Positions 34,463 through 46,263 of a stretch of 64,000 nucleotides of DNA are shown one piece after another. Position 1 is the stretch's first letter. The number at the start of each line of letters is the position of its first letter. The translations under genes and the position numbers were made by a program. The stretch lies in assembly GCF_022376445.1 (NCBI RefSeq), contig NW_025954990.1:62001-126000 (forward strand), written 5' to 3'. This stretch comes from Fomitopsis serialis. Lineage: Eukaryota; Basidiomycota; Agaricomycetes; Polyporales; Fomitopsidaceae. The notes beneath the pieces are model-generated. The model made no database searches. It worked only from the letters and a program-made list of their open reading frames with translations, and had not been told where the DNA came from.

Positions 34463-35886
34463 CTATCTCTCCTCATCAGAAACCCTGACGAGCAGCTTAC
34501 CAACCGTCTGCCCGCCAGTGAGGTCCTTCTGCGCCTGCTGCACGCCCTCGCCGGTAAGTGGGTACTCCTTGTGGATCTGCAATTTGAGCTTGCCCTCAGC
34601 GGCGAAGCGGAAGAGCTCCGAGCTGTACAGGCGTCCCTCTTCTGGCGTGAAGATGTAATTGCCCATACTGCGCGGCGAGTTAGTGGCGCGGTGGGCGTAG
34701 GAACAAGGGGACGCACGTGGGTCGGAGAAGCTTGAGGTTCTTCTCGACGAGCTTCAGGGGCGGGAACGGCGGGACGGCACCCGACGCGTTCCCGACAGAG
34801 ACGAGGGTCCCCTTCCGGCGGAGTAGCTTGAAGTTGTCTTCGAAGCTACGGAGTCCGAGTTGCGCGTCAGATCCGTTCCCAAGAGAAAGCGATGAAGACT
34901 CACGTATCCTTCCCTACCCCGTCGAAGACAGCATGCACGCCCTCGCCCTTAGTGATCTCCAAGACGCGTTCCACCACATTCTCGTCCCGATAAAGGATGA
35001 CATGGTCAGCGCCATAGCTCTTCGCGAGCTCCGCCTTCTCCTTGGTTGACGTCGTCCCGATCACGATGGCGCCGCGGTCCTTCAACAGCTGCGCGAACTG
35101 CAGGCCCAGTCCGCCTGCGATGGTGTGGACAAGTATGTAGTCCCCCCGCTGGACGTTGTACGCTTCCGTGATGAACGTCAGCGCAGTCAGACCTTGGACG
35201 AATAGACCCGCTGCCGTTCTGAGAGAGACAGACTCCGGGACGGGATAGACCTTGGCCCAAGGAATCGTGGCATATTCGGTGAAGGTACCGACGGGCCCAG
35301 CGTACTGCGTCTGACGTTAACGGCCCGCTCAGATTCTGACGATGCTACGCTCACAACGGCTACTTTCCCTCCGACCTTGAATCCTCGTTTCTTGAACTCC
35401 TCGTCATTCACGACGCTGGGATCTGATGGCAGCGCCGCGATGGTGCCTGCGCCCTCTGTGCCCTGCACGTACGGAAAGCGATCGATCTTGTACAGCCCCT
35501 TCCTGTTCGATCGTTGAGCGATCTCAATCTCCTTCGACAGAGCTGGGAGCACGCCATGTGCACACCGGCAGGCGGATTACGCACTAACCTGAAATACGTA
35601 TCAATGAAGTTGACACCGCCATAGTGCACCTACATGCACCCACAGCGATCGAGATCAGACTCGGCTACGGACACGAGCTGGGAGAAAGACGTACCTTTAC
35701 GAGCACATTACCGGGTGCATTCTCCGGAAATGGCAACGTGAGGTCCTCGATTACGTCGAAGTCGCCCGTCTTGTGGATACCAACGGCCTTGATTTGCGAT
35801 GGGAAGGACATCTTGCGACCTGCGGAGGTTGAGAGAAAGCGAGAGATCTGTGCGAGTCTGGGAGAAGCTCTCAGGAAGTTGGTCAT
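34463..35886 (-). CDS. NADPH:quinone oxidoreductase, zeta-crystallin type
   Basis: Medium-chain dehydrogenase/reductase of the quinone oxidoreductase branch, which reduces quinones with NADPH. Six exons (35695-35886, 35589-35629, 35355-35502, 34904-35310, 34717-34845, 34463-34667) give 1122 nt, 373 residues, with all phases matching. Motifs in order: VHYGGVNFIDTYFR, FPYVQGTEGAGTI, AGLFVQGLTAL, the NADP-binding ILVHTIAGGLGLQ, GTTSTKEKAELAKSYGADH, DGVGKDTFEDN and the C-terminal GGQTVGKLLV. Zinc ligands of alcohol dehydrogenases are absent, as expected. The first 40 residues (MTNFLRASPRLAQISRFLST) are basic, Ser-rich and lack acid, like a mitochondrial presequence; a second Met (MSFPSQIKAVG) would give the cytosolic form. 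The length without the leader fits the family. Confidence 0.93.
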
Positions 35887-36528
35887 AGGAGGCCAGACGA
35901 GCACTTGGCCGTGTTGACTGAGTAGAAAGGCTTTATACTAGAGCCTTGCTGACTCAAATACTACTGGCAGTGGCTCGGGCTCAACTGAGTCGCGATCACG
36001 TCACCGCACGCAGCTTCGGCTGCCCCGTAAAGATATTCGCCATCTGTACCTTGCGAAATCCCGGCGATTGGCCGGCGAAACCTTGGCTGAGAGAGCGAGC
36101 AAAGGAGGCAGAGGATGTCGGACTGTCTGCTGGTCGAGAGCGACCCAGCAGCGGTACATACTGGCATGTGCCATTAACGTGTACAGAACAAGCGCCCATC
36201 TCTTGTGAGCTTCCGTTTGGCTTCCGTTGTCCCAGTCTGAGCAGATCCCTTGGTTCGACTCTTGTTTTGCATATCCTCCTGACGTCAACTGAAGCGTATA
36301 GCTCTACTTAATGTTCTCTTGTAAGTCATTTTGAGCAGAGCTTGAAAACTTCCTCAGAATCTCGACCGAGGGGAAAGCGCCCATGCCCAGAGATCATACC
36401 CTACAGCAGTATATAACTACATACATCTAAAGACCCTCCACGCAGCGCTAGTGTGGGTTCGTGTCGAACCTATACATACATCAACGGACTCGGATTCAAC
36501 GGAGATCATCCACCCAGTACGGCCATGA
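35887..36528. other. Intergenic region
   Basis: This 642-bp gap lies between the start of the quinone oxidoreductase gene and the 3' end of the ABC transporter gene. Besides the TATA element near 35932 nothing was recognised. Confidence 0.45.
35932..35937 (-). promoter_or_regulatory. TATA box of quinone oxidoreductase gene
   Basis: tataaa reads on the minus strand (tagtataaag) about 46 bp before the first ATG at 35886. If it sets transcription start about 30 bp downstream, the leader is short and the internal Met could be used by leaky scanning. Confidence 0.45.
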
Positions 36529-39226
36529 TCATTGTTCTTGCGCAGAAAGCATCTGGTTCAGCTCTTTCACGCGCGCCTCCCACTTCTCGACCTCCGCGAT
36601 CTTGCCCTCGAGCGTGATCACCTCGCGGTCGATGCCCATGCGCTCCTCCGCCGTGCCTATGCGCGTCAGCTGCCATTTGCCTGTGCCGTCGCCCGCGAGC
36701 GTGAGCAGATGGGTGTGGTACCGCATGAGCGACGGGCGCAGGGATATGGTGATGAGCGTGATGCCGAGCGACTTTGCATGCTCGTACATCCGGCCTTCGA
36801 CGTCGCTGGAGACGGCGCTCGTGCATTCTGCGGGCGGGATGGAGTCAACGAGACGCAGCGTCAGGACGTAGCATGTCACGTACCATCGAGGACAGCGAAC
36901 TTGGGCATGTGATAGAAGACTCGCGCGAGACCCATCTGGGAGTATTCGCCGGATGAGAACCAAACTAAGAGCGTTGAACGCGAACTCACCCGTTGCTTCT
37001 CGCCGCCGCTCAACACATCGCGCCACTCCTTCCTTGTGAACCAGCCGCCCTCCCGGGCGGGCAGGTACGCCAGGTTCGCCGCAGCCAAGATGTCCATCAA
37101 GTCCTGCTCCGTCTTCCCCGACTCCAAGTACTCAGCATATGAGTGCGGATAGATGATTCTGTCTCAGACATCAGCAATGTGTCGACCACTGCAGAGTGAT
37201 ACCGACGCACTGGTCAAGCAGCGATCCAGTCACCATGTAAGCTCTCTGCGGTACGATGAACACGCCCTGCTTCCCCGCCGGCCGCTTCACTTCTCCATCG
37301 TTCTGGGCAGCCCACAGACCGGCGAGCACCCGTGCCACGGCAGTCTTGCCCACGCCATTGCTCCCAGTAATCATCAAATGCTCTCCCTGATGCAGCACTA
37401 GCGACAGGTCCTTCACGAGGATCCAGGACGACCCCGTCTTCTCTGGCACCCCGGCGATGACGGCGGGCGAAACAGTCGGCACGCCGACGTCAACGTTCGT
37501 GAGCTCGATGAAGTCCTGGTGCGCAGCGTCGGACGTGGGCGGGAGCGGGGGCAAGTTGTGCAGCGTCGAGAGGAGTGAGTACAGCCGCGTTGTGAGCCCA
37601 GCGAGTTCGAGAAGGTCTTTGTAGGCGTACATGACGCGCCCTCCCGCGTCAGCGAGGGAGAGAAGCAGACGACGCGAGGAGATGTAGGTCTCGGTGCGAT
37701 TCGCGACCTCGTCATTGGGCCTGGAGACCGTCGGCACGCCTGCTTGCACGCCGACGTGTCGACGCCGCGTGAGGAACACGGGGATCGAAATCAGGCAGTA
37801 CCCAGCGGCACTCCAGAGGTACTTGATCACGAAGTCCTCCGTCCATTCGTATGCAATGCGGATCTATGTACAACATGGTTTATTCAGATAGCGAGCAATA
37901 TGCATGGACCACCACGAACCTTGTATATGGAGTTGACATGGCGAATTAGTCTCAAATACGCTCGCCACAGTATACTCCGTTCTCGGAGCCCACCGCCGTA
38001 GAAGCTGTCCAGCAGTTAGTCTTGTGGACTAGCACGGAGCGTAGACACGCACGCGATCTCCTCACTCTCCCTGTCGACGCGGCCCATGCCTGCGCGATAC
38101 TCTCCCTCGAGCTGCGCCTCGACCGCAGCCAGTCGTCCAAAAGCAGGCGTCGCTGCGCGCAGAATCCTGGCCGTAACGTAGTAGTTCAATCCCAGGAGGA
38201 ACGTCCCGCGGAAGCCGAGCGTCCGCGAGAGCTGCGAGGTGAAGAGGATGAGGTCTAGAGAAGGCTTCAAGACATTCCCGCTATCCGATGTCAGTCGGAA
38301 GGTGTGCGCGAGCGGCGACAGACGCACTAAATCCCGGTGAGAGAATCGCAGAACGCTGCAATGTCAGACGTGATGTATTGGTCGACATCGTCTAGCCCGC
38401 CTTCGAGCGCGGTGCGATAGTATCGCAGGTCTGGCGAGGATGACAGGTACACGTCGTCGGTGTACCGCGTCAACCGAGTCCTCAATCCCAATGAAAGCTT
38501 CGCTTGGAGGTGGCGAATCTGGAAGGCGCGCGTCAGCTTCGCGTTTGTTCTCGTTTCAGGGTACCACCTACCATGACATTCGTGTATGTGCTCGGCACTG
38601 CAAGCGCGAACCACAGCCCGAGCCCCTTCAAGAAGCCCTTTCCGTCTGCGCTGACCAGGTCACGCACTATCCGGCCATCGAGGCGCGCGACTGCGACGCT
38701 GAGCACGGTGCGGAAGACGAGGAAGAAGGTGTGTGCGAAGAGAATGATAGCCTCCTTCGAATGGTAGGTTGGGAAGGCGACACGGAGGATGGCGAGCAGT
38801 TGTCGCAGGAAGGACTTGTCCAGCCCTGGCTTGTGTGAGGCGGAAATGGGGCGAAACCTTCTGGCATTCGCAGCAATGACGGATTCGGTTGTAGAGCGGA
38901 TGGGTATCTGTGAGAAAGCATGACCAACGCTGCGCTAGGTCGGCAGTCTAGGTTAGAGTGGAAGACCAACGGACCTGCTTGATGCGACCTTCGTGAGGTA
39001 CGAGAAGTCGCGTCGTCCCATCGGCATCCTTCGTGTACACTTGCTGCAATGCCCGCGTCAGGTCCTCCTCGCTGACCTTCTGTTTTAATGTGGCTGCTGT
39101 CAGACTGCGCAATGCAGCTCTTGGGCCAGTAAGCAGGCGAGAACGGAGCAGAAGTAAGGAGATGAGCAGAAGCAAGCCTGGGCGTGGGAACCCCTTCGCG
39201 TCGACGAGGCGGTTCTTCATCGACAT
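36529..39226 (-). CDS. Peroxisomal ABC half-transporter (ABCD/Pxa type)
   Basis: Half-size ABC transporter of subfamily D, importing very-long-chain fatty acyl-CoA into peroxisomes as a dimer. Nine exons can be joined in frame. The transmembrane half carries family marks: IRHLQAKLSLGLRTRLTR, YLSSSPDLRYY, DDVDQYITSDI, YGNVLKPSLDL, and the EAA-like ESEEIAFYGG loop spread over a splice junction. The nucleotide-binding half has Walker A GSNGVGKTAV, signature LSGGEKQR, and Walker B with FAVLDECTSAVS, followed by LGITLITIS and RPSLMRYH. Near the N-terminus are LLLLISLLLLRS and PFP-like KGFPRPG, peroxisomal-targeting-like. The C-terminus is a charged coiled coil (VEKWEARVKELNQML). The start is given as MSMKNR; the frame stays open upstream with a hydrophobic LFLLLLIVLVI stretch, so a longer first exon is possible. 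Confidence 0.92.
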
Positions 39227-39770
39227 CTGGGCGAAGTGGCCGCAAGAATGTGTAGTTGAGTGTACAGACTCGCAGTGAATTACTAGGACGATGAGGAGGA
39301 GGAGGAAGAGGATGTGCTCAGACACATTAATAGTTGTAGCAATGAAGGTTAGCGCATGTGATTGTCCGACCGCATCTCGATCGATCAATTGACACCAATT
39401 GAGTCAAACCGACCTTTGAGTGTGGGAACGTATGCGGTTCGGCCTTGCTACGTGGTTGCGTCGTGGTACGCGGTACTTAGGTTCCTCTGCCACCACTGGG
39501 AACCTGATCAACGCAAAAAATCTACATATAGCCAGACTAGGTGTGGTATCTATCTGCTATGCGGATTTCGAAAATGGCTTATGACTTGCGTCAAAGTACC
39601 AGCGAGAGTTCACAACCAGTACCCTTGATTGCATTGTTCAAGTCCCGCCGACTACCGCGAAAATACAACGATATTGGTACGGCCTTTTGGTGTATCATCA
39701 AACACGAATTGTACCAACTTACGACATACAGGCTCAGCTACAGGAGGCGCGAGCGTCGGTAGCCTCCGAG
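39227..39770. other. Divergent intergenic region
   Basis: This 544-bp gap lies between the ABC transporter start and the first F-box paralog. It may include a 5' exon of either gene; a hydrophobic open frame continues from the transporter to about 39388. Nothing else was seen. Confidence 0.4.
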
Positions 39771-41413
39771 ATGGATACGATCCGCATACCGTCACCCCTT
39801 CCCGATGATGTCTGGCGGCACATTCCCACTGATGGCCCCATGGCTCTGCAGAAGTGGCTAGTCAAGGTTCATTTCTTCGTCAATCTGGCTGTACCAATCA
39901 ACAGATTGCCTGATGAATTGCTCGCGGAGATCCTGCAAATCGTGCGATTTGACCGTCCTTCCGACTGGTCTTTCAGCACCGTGCTGCTGATCTGCCGCCA
40001 TTGGTACTACATCGCGGTACCCTCTGCATGCCTATGGTCCGACATCACGATTGGCATGTCGCTTCCTCTCCTGCACACATACTTGCGCCGATCACGCGGG
40101 CGGGCCTTTCGCTTTCTACGCGAGCTACGCACACGGTATCCCAGGACGCCCTCCTCAGCGTACTCTCTCCGCATTTCGATCGAGTCACGGAGTTGCACAC
40201 ATTCAGCTCTCAGCCATACATCGAGCATCGCATGGAACAGCTGTCTTCTCTCACCATTGATGACGCGCTGCCACCGCACTTCACCCCTGGGCCTGAGGAG
40301 GAGGGGGCTACCGTGATCGCTATACGTGGCGATCGTTTCCCAAAACTGGAATCCCTGACACTACGCGAGATCGAACCCGTAGCGAACATCGTCGACGCAC
40401 ACTGTTTGACGTCGCTGACCTTAGACAGTCTGTGGCACGAGACGTGGAGCGAAGTTCTCAATCTACTCAAGGGCTGTCCGGTTCTGGAGTACCTGACTAT
40501 GGTCTCCCTCGAAGCCGGATCAACGGCTGTCGCTGTAACGGATGACGTCCGTCGCAACCGTATCATCGAGATGCGGCGTCTTCGAGCACTCAGCTTCAGG
40601 GACTGCATCGAACGTGCGGGCATAGCATATCTGCTTGCACATCTCGCCCTGCCGTTCACGGCTGAGATTGCTATCGTCGTTAACTTGGATGAAGCAGACC
40701 GCGAGGAATTGATGGAAGACGTCGATTTATGGGACACATCATTCGCGGATGCCATTCCCGAAGACAAGACGTTCTTACCCGTGTTCTCTGCGATACAAAC
40801 AGTCAAGACTACGATCAATGACGATCGCCTGACAGTACTGGCATTTACGCAGAAAGAGCGTGGGTCTGGCACGCCGTCGGTCACCTATTCCTGTGCCTTG
40901 GGAAACATGATAAACACAAAGCACATTCACAAAGAGATCATGCGCGACATGAGCATGGTGTTTTCTCCATCGCTGTCAATGACGGGGTTGCACATCCAGG
41001 TGAAGGGTCATGAAAATTATGATTGTTTCGTGACCACGGAGAATTGGAAAAGCCTCTATACCAAGTTCCCGCACATCGTAGATTTCTACGCGGGGGGGCC
41101 ATCCTCCAGCTTCTTCGACGATTTCCTTCCCGACCTTGGCCCAAATCCGAACACGCCGCTGCCGTGGCCAAAACTGCAGCGGATTACATTCGAGAACACT
41201 GCAACGGAGGCGGAACCAGACGAGTCGAACAATATCATTGACTCCATTATCATCTCGATGCACAATCGTCGGGATGCTGCAGCTGCTGGCTCGGTGGAAC
41301 GCTTGCAACATCTCCACCTAGAATTCCCGAGGATGCAGGATCGGAACCTGTACAAACGTACGAGAACATTGCAGAGGGTAACAGATCTGCTCACACGCAG
41401 TCCGGACTGGTAA
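39771..41413 (+). CDS. F-box/LRR-like protein, paralog 1, one frameshift
   Basis: F-box proteins recruit substrates to SCF ubiquitin ligases. From MDTIRIPSPLPDD the first frame carries the F-box-like core (INRLPDELLAEILQIVR...DWSFSTVLLICRHWY...LWSDI) then YLRRSRG. The family sequence continues in the +1 frame from about 40097 (AGLSLSTR, LSPHFDRVTEL, LTSLTLDSL, LPWPKLQRITFE) to the stop at 41413. The paralogs read RRSRRAGLS here, so one base is missing in the CGCGGGCGGG context; adding a C restores frame. About 546 residues if intact. The C-terminal two thirds are degenerate leucine-rich repeats (LTSLTLDSLW, LEYLTMVSLE, LRALSFRD). The break may be a read error or real decay. Closest relative in the window is paralog 2 (46.3-47.9 kb). 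Confidence 0.75.
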
Positions 41414-42429
41414 ATTGTAGTGTTGGGACAGCGATGAGACGAAGGTACGGCAGCGTTTATGTCACATGTAGCACTAAGCACTTACGCCGGTACCGTTATT
41501 AAGGTACTCTGCGGGCAACTACCTCTGGCCAGCTGTCGGTATTACATTGTCTTGCACACGCGTAACATGGCAAATCGGACCCCTTTTGCCAGTTTTGGAG
41601 TGCGTGCCCTGTATGTCGAAGGAAGAAGAACACCGTTCCTCTTACTGACAACGCTGAGCGCTGAACGTTGAACTTGAACTGGTAATGCAGACAAGTTTGC
41701 ACACTGTCCTACACCCGCAACACGAGAACATAGCCAAATTCAGCCCGCTAGACTCAATTTCATACATCTTGAGCACGCCCTTGGGTATTGCAAGACCGTA
41801 TGGAGGGCGAGGTCATGCTGTCTGTACGCTTGCAAATGAGCCACTGGTTTAGCCCGCTGAAACCCATCTTACGATATTCCTGAAGTGCAGAGCAGGTAAG
41901 TAGCTCTTCTGAGTGCGTCTGGAAGCATGATAGTAAGGCGGGATGCAGCGACATCATGCAAGATTTTCTGTGCGTAGCAATGGTACGCGCAACAAGAGAT
42001 TCGGACGTTTGCATTACTTGTTCAGCGTCTGTACTGAGCAGATCCTCCTCCTTGCGTCGGGAATTGACATATTTGGAAAGACTGCGCCCTCACGTGCCCT
42101 CATACCGCTCTTTCCTACCGCTCCCCAAGCTCGGGCCTTCCCACATTAACTCTTGCTCCCTCCCAATCACTACCGTCTGAACCTCTATATAACCAACATT
42201 AACAACCACTTTATAGCTAATTCTTGACCTACCTGCTCCATATTCACTGTCCGTTGAGTCGAGCTGGGGCGGGCGAGAGCGGTGCCATTCCTCGCGACTT
42301 CGATCTGACTCAGTACGTCTGCATCAATCATCTTGGTCAACGAGTCGCAGAAAACACTCACTGGGACGGTCACCACGGACTGGTCTGGTACGGCCTACAA
42401 GCTCGTGAACATTTCCCTCTGGTCCGCAC
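41414..42429. other. Intergenic region
   Basis: About 1 kb between paralog 1 and the NFX1-type gene. Short ORFs only. The promoter of the NFX1-type gene should lie in the C/T-rich stretch near 42.1-42.25 kb. Confidence 0.45.
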
Positions 42430-45400
42430 ATGTCCGCCGCTGTGTCGTCGCCTGCCCTACTACTAGCCCACTGCCTCGCCGTCCCGGAATCGGAAGCCCA
42501 GAGGACAACCTCGAGGAGAAGCATCCGGTAGTGCGGCTGATGCTGGCCCATCCATCGGGGAGCGTCCTAGGAGACAGAGGCGGCCCGCTGGAGAGAACGG
42601 AGATGGAGCGGCGCAGCAAGCTGGGTCTGTCCGTGGTGAGGGCATAAACGTTCACATGGCGGTGCAGACAGTCCTGCACACTCTAACCCGGAGGTCGTCC
42701 GCCACGACGTCGTCGTCGACCTAACAAAGACGGGCACAACGGGCAGCCTGGAACACCGCGCGTAGCGGAAACCGCTACCCCCTCGTCTGGCATCATCTCC
42801 GACAAGCCATCAGGGGCCTCTTCAGGGAAGAAGCCGAATCATCGCGGGGCCAAATTCAAGGGCTCCCTCTCCGAGGCTACGTCTAGCAGTGCAGTCAAGT
42901 CTGCTTCAGATGCCAAACCTTCCGAGAAGTATCGTCTCGCCGTTCCGCAAGGCGACGACCTGACGTCGAGGATGATCTACGAACTCTCTACTCCGCCCTT
43001 CCCCGACTGTCTCATTTGCTTCGCTCCCATCCACCCTGCACAGCCGACATGGTCGTGCTCGCCGTCCAATCCCATTTCGACAGTTCCAGACGATGACGCG
43101 AGCGCCTCCGAGACCCGACGCGCAGGGGAGACCGCGCAGTGTTGCTGGACGACGTTCCATCTGAAGTGCATCCGGTCATGGGCGGCAAAGAGCGTCAAAG
43201 ACGTCGTCGAGGCGTGGCGGGCTCGAGGAGAGGAGCGGGAGGGTAACTGGCGATGCCCAGGCTGCCAGTCCAAGAGGGTGCCGGTGCCGAGCAGTTACTG
43301 GTGCGTGCAGACACGCTTGTATGCGCGCATATATGCTTATACGCTTATGCAGGTGCTTCTGCGGATCGATGCCAGAGCCCAAGCCGTCACGTCTGGCGAC
43401 TCCGCATTCGTGCTCGAACCCATGCTCACGACCCCGCGTTTGCGGCCACGCTGCCCCCTCTTCTGTCATCCTGGCCCTTGCCCGCCCTGCCAGGTCACGA
43501 CGTCGCTCCCCTGCCACTGCGAGAAGGAGACAATGTTGTTCCGGTGCTCCAGTCTGGCACCGAGTAGGGCGTCGAACAGGGCGTCTGCTGAGCTGTCGTG
43601 CGGAAAACGGTGTGGACGCAAGCTGAAGTGCGGTAACCATGAATGCGAGGACGTCTGTCACCCCGGGCCATGCGAAGCGTGCAAGGTGCGCGACCTGGTC
43701 CGATGCTACTGCGGACGCGAGGAGAAGGAGGTCCCTTGTGGTGACGGCGAGGAAAAGCAGTGTGTCCTCGCTGCAGGAGAGCAAGAGACCAGATGGGTCG
43801 GTCGATACCAATGCAGCCATCCCTGCGACCGACCGTTTGACTGCGGTATCCACCGCTGCTCTAACCATGTCACCCGCCCTCGCCGACTCCTGCACCATGC
43901 CCCCGCTCTCCTGCTGTCGTTACGCAATGCCCGTGCGGCAAGCACTCGCTCGATCCGTCCTCAGCGATCCACTTCCCGCCTAGAACGAGGCTGCCCCGCA
44001 CGGCGTGCACGGACCTGATACCGACCTGCGAGTCGATATGCATGAAGCCGCTCGAAGGGTGTGAGCATGCATGCGCGGTGCGATGTCACACTGGGCCTTG
44101 TCCGCCGTGTAAGATCATGCGCGTCCGGCCTTGTCGCTGTGGCTCGACCACACGAGACATCCCCTGCTTGAAGCTCGTTCATCCGAAATGGCGGGACAGA
44201 AATCCTCTGCAGCAAGCCATGTGGCGCTCTGCGTGCCTGTGGACGGCATCAGTGCAACCGCTTATGTTGTCCGTTGGCGAGTGTGGCAGGCGCGGCGAAG
44301 GGAAAGGGGAAAGCGAAGAAACACGGGGACATGCAGATTCTTGACGAGGCTGGCTGGCACGAATGCGATCTTCCCTGCGGAAAGTTACTCGCGTGTGGGA
44401 ATCACCATTGCGAGCTACGAGACCATCGTGGCGCGTGTCCGTCCTGTCTGCGGAGCTCGTTTGAAGAGATGACTTGCAATTGTGGTCGTACGGTCCTCGA
44501 GCCTCCCATCCCGTGCGGGACACGGATTAACTGTTACTATCCGTGCGCCCGCCCGCCGCTGCCCTGCGGACACCCGAAGGCCCAGCACGCATGCCACGAA
44601 GACCCGACGCCGTGTCCACCATGTCCGTTCCTCGCTAGTAAGCTTTGTGCCTGCGGCAAGAAGACAGTAGACAACGTCCGATGCTCGCAGGAGAAGGTGT
44701 CGTGCGGTACGCCCTGCGGAAAGTTGTTGTCGTGCGGGTTCCACCACTGCGAGCGGCTCTGCCACGGCGACGAGTGCGGACCGTGCAATTCGACGTGTGG
44801 GAAGCCTAGGAAACTCTGTTTGCCTGCGTTGCATCCGTGTACCCATCCATGCCACGCACCCGCCGCCTGCGACGAGAGCGATCCCTGTCGCTCTATTGTT
44901 CACATCTCTTGTCCATGTGGCCGTATTCGCCAGCCCGTCGCCTGTGGAAGGAGCACGAGCAATCCGGGCGGGCGGGAGGGCTCGCAGTTGCTCAAGTGCT
45001 CCCCCGAGTGTCTTGTAGCGAAGCGTAATGCACGGTTAGCCGAGGCATTAGGGATCAATCCCGACAAGACGGGTCCCGCGAAGGAAGTCGTATACGGTGA
45101 CGAGCTGCTCGCCATCGCGCGGCGCGAGCCCAAGTTCTGCCAGATGGTTGAGAGGAGCTTTGCGGAATTCCTCAGCTCGGAGAAGAAGAGTCAGGTGTTG
45201 GCTCACATGCCGGAGCCGAGGCGAAAGTTCGTGCAGGCGCTCGCGGGCATGTACCGTATGGACAGTCAGGTCGTCGACCAGGAACCGAACCGTAGCGTGC
45301 AGATTATTCGGAGGATCGATTCTCGTATCCCGACGCCTCTACTGTCGGGTGCGGTTGCTGCTCCAACCTCGGCTACCACGCCTGCGCACAACCTAGGCAA

Positions 45401-45731
45401 GCTTGCCGATCTACGCAACCCCGGTTCGGGCCTGCAGCCTCTAAATAGACCAAAGGCCGTTCCTACTCCTGCATCAACGCCGGCCCCGGCCTGGACGGCA
45501 GGTGCAGGCAGCGCTTCTGCGGGAGGGTGGAGAGCAGTTGTCGCGGGTCAAAGTTCGCAGCAGCGCCGACCTGCGACTGCGTGGGGTTCACCCACGAGCA
45601 GTACGTCGCGGCCGCCTTCGCGCCCGTCGATGCCTGCGACACCACCGAGAGCGTCGCCGACGCCCTCCGTCCCCGCAACGGTCACTCAGCCTACGGCGGA
45701 TGTCCCTGATGATTGGGAAGACGACGCTTGA
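42430..45731 (+). CDS. FAP1: NFX1-type zinc-finger protein (FAP1/NFX1 homolog), several frameshifts
   Basis: NFX1/FAP1 proteins combine a RING, a row of NFX1-type zinc fingers and an R3H domain; they act as E3 ligase or RNA-linked regulators. Order seen: basic N-terminus (RPRRQRRPAG, RPPRRRRRPNKDG, with an intron 42632-42687), variant RING (CLICFAPI ... CCWTTFHLKCIRSW ... WRCPGC), the YWCFCG-RLATPHSC start of the finger array across an intron near 43300-43350, then repeated CHPGPCPPC, CGKRC..CGNHECEDVCH, CGKLL.CGFHHC units, and an R3H (MPEPRRKFVQALAGMY ... EPNRSVQI). The tail is Pro/Ser/Thr-rich, ending DDWEDDA. The frame changes inside contiguous conserved motifs near 43450, 43865, 44167 and 44200, each fixed by one homopolymer base; a fifth possible slip is near 42467. 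The start MSAAVSSPA is tentative. Confidence 0.8.
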
Positions 45732-46263
45732 GCAATCTTGGACTGCACGTGCGTCTTTCGTAGAAATAGAATCGCATGGACTGTAAGAGTAGAAGAACTG
45801 ACCCGTGAATTGTCAAATGAAACCGAAGTACCATCAGAGCGGAAAAGGAGATGTGTTCGCTGGAGGGTTTCCGTTGTGTGCGACATCAGGTCCTCTTTCG
45901 CTGGAGTGACACTGACACTGACAGTACTACACAGGTGTCATGCGCTTTAACTGAACGCCAACCGGTGTAAGTTAACGTGGGTCTTTCTCAATCGAGCAGC
46001 GAAGTGGTCACTGTTTACGACGACAGCAAAAGTCCGCCTGTCGTAACGTATCGACACGAAAGGCGATATGTAAAGTGGTGCCAAATCGTACTTCTAATGT
46101 CCTTAGTTTATGAGTACTAATCATCGACCGTGTTGTCTCTCTCCTGCCACGTACCCAGAGACTCGGACTCAGAGGGCAATGTCCACCATGTGGCCAACAA
46201 CTCACTTCGCCAGTTCTGGGTCGCCTGGCTCGTCCATCTACGGAGCGTCTGCGACGCCTGGTC
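45732..46263. other. Convergent intergenic region
   Basis: This 532-bp gap lies between convergent ends of the NFX1-type gene and F-box paralog 2. No feature was recognised. Confidence 0.45.

Noticed and set aside
36240..36480. ggttcga strings resembling tRNA B boxes
   Set aside because: No matching A box or cloverleaf around them; one is part of a short palindrome.
42632..42687. Apparent frame break in the basic N-terminus of the NFX1-type gene
   Set aside because: A normal 56-nt intron (gtgagg...cccggag) joins VRG to RPPRRRR in frame, so no error is needed here, unlike the breaks inside the finger array.
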